Source: Bacteroidota bacterium
GTDB taxonomy: Bacteria > Bacteroidota > Bacteroidia > Bacteroidales > Prolixibacteraceae
Direction: 5' to 3'
Assembly: GCA_030706665.1 (NCBI GenBank)
Contig: JAUZOB010000176.1
Coordinates: forward strand, 1 to 6,900
DNA length: 6,900 nt
A program made the translations under genes and the position numbers. This document shows positions 6,628 to 6,900 of the stretch, piece by piece; positions within the stretch are counted from its first letter, which is position 1; the number at the start of each line of letters is the position of its first letter. Under the pieces are notes generated by a model. The model saw only the letters and a program-made list of their open reading frames with translations, ran no database searches and was not told the DNA's origin.

Positions 6628-6900
6628 ATGGAACAAGACAAATCTCTTCCCGACTTCGGACGGATTCCTTCTCTTGAAGAATTAAACGACAGAAGTAAGA
6701 ATACGTTAGTCAGCAATTTAGGAATAGAATACACCGAAGTAAAACAGGGGAAAGTTATTGCCCAGATGCCCGTAGATGAAAGGACCAAACAGCCGATGGG
6801 AATTCTCCATGGAGGAGCGAGCCTGGCTCTTGCTGAAACAGTAGCAGGTTTGGGATCCATGTGTTTAATCGACATAAACACTCAGCAAGCACGTGGCATT
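6628..6900 (+). CDS. Hotdog-fold acyl-CoA thioesterase, PaaI/YdiI (MenI-like) type, N-terminal part
   Basis: The ATG at 6628 opens a frame of 91 residues that runs off the window end (family length about 135-145). The segment AQMPVDERTKQP (45-56) followed by MGILHGGASLALAET (57-71) is nearly the same as in E. coli YdiI/MenI (MPVDSRTKQP...LLHGGAS...LAES). His61 and Glu70 correspond to YdiI His54 and the catalytic Glu63. YdiI/MenI releases 1,4-dihydroxy-2-naphthoate from its CoA thioester in menaquinone synthesis, while the close relative EntH proofreads enterobactin synthesis, so substrate assignment from this fragment is tentative. An adjoining men gene just past the window would support MenI. 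The gene is divergent from the sigma gene (183 bases between starts) and probably independent of it. No clear Shine-Dalgarno sequence or promoter is seen; a CATCTTTG partly matching TAnnTTTG lies just upstream without a -33 TTTG. Confidence 0.9.
   Translation, partial: MEQDKSLPDFGRIPSLEELNDRSKNTLVSNLGIEYTEVKQGKVIAQMPVDERTKQPMGILHGGASLALAETVAGLGSMCLIDINTQQARGI

Overview
The window looks like chromosomal DNA of a Bacteroidota bacterium, probably from the Bacteroidales/Marinilabiliales side. Grounds: A/T-rich leaders with no clear Shine-Dalgarno sequences, two Bacteroidota-style outer-membrane beta-barrel proteins, an ECF sigma gene paired with a membrane protein that is not FecR-like, and a compact FtsX/LolE-type permease. 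Assignment below phylum is a guess. I see no mobile element, CRISPR array, tRNA or rRNA.

Layout. At the left edge, on the + strand, are the 3' end of a class I SAM-dependent methyltransferase with a membrane-like C-terminus and, overlapping it by 4 bases (TTGA), a complete LolC/LolE-family permease. A perfect 18-bp inverted repeat separates this pair from the convergent minus-strand gene pepE (alpha-aspartyl dipeptidase), whose Ser-His-Glu triad is intact. Upstream of pepE on the same strand is a predicted secreted outer-membrane barrel protein (OMP-1). A non-coding stretch of about 450 bp follows; it contains a strong hairpin terminator.

The core of the window (3945-6492, minus strand) is a regulatory module: ECF sigma factor, then after 4 bases a one-TM probable anti-sigma factor, then after 57 bases a second outer-membrane barrel protein (OMP-2), then the terminator. 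The same bipartite element, TGTAACA-N12-CTTTGTCTTAC, lies 19-26 bases before the start codon of both the sigma gene and OMP-2, with identical spacing. The natural reading is that the sigma factor drives its own operon and gives OMP-2 an extra internal promoter, with the anti-sigma protein holding the sigma factor at the inner membrane until an envelope signal arrives. OMP-1 is a diverged relative of OMP-2 but lacks the element.

At the right edge, divergent from the sigma gene, begins a hotdog-fold acyl-CoA thioesterase resembling YdiI/MenI; it is cut by the window end.

No wholly new system is evident. The most informative observations are the duplicated ECF promoter, the internally duplicated anti-sigma domain, and the paired barrel paralogues with apparently different control.
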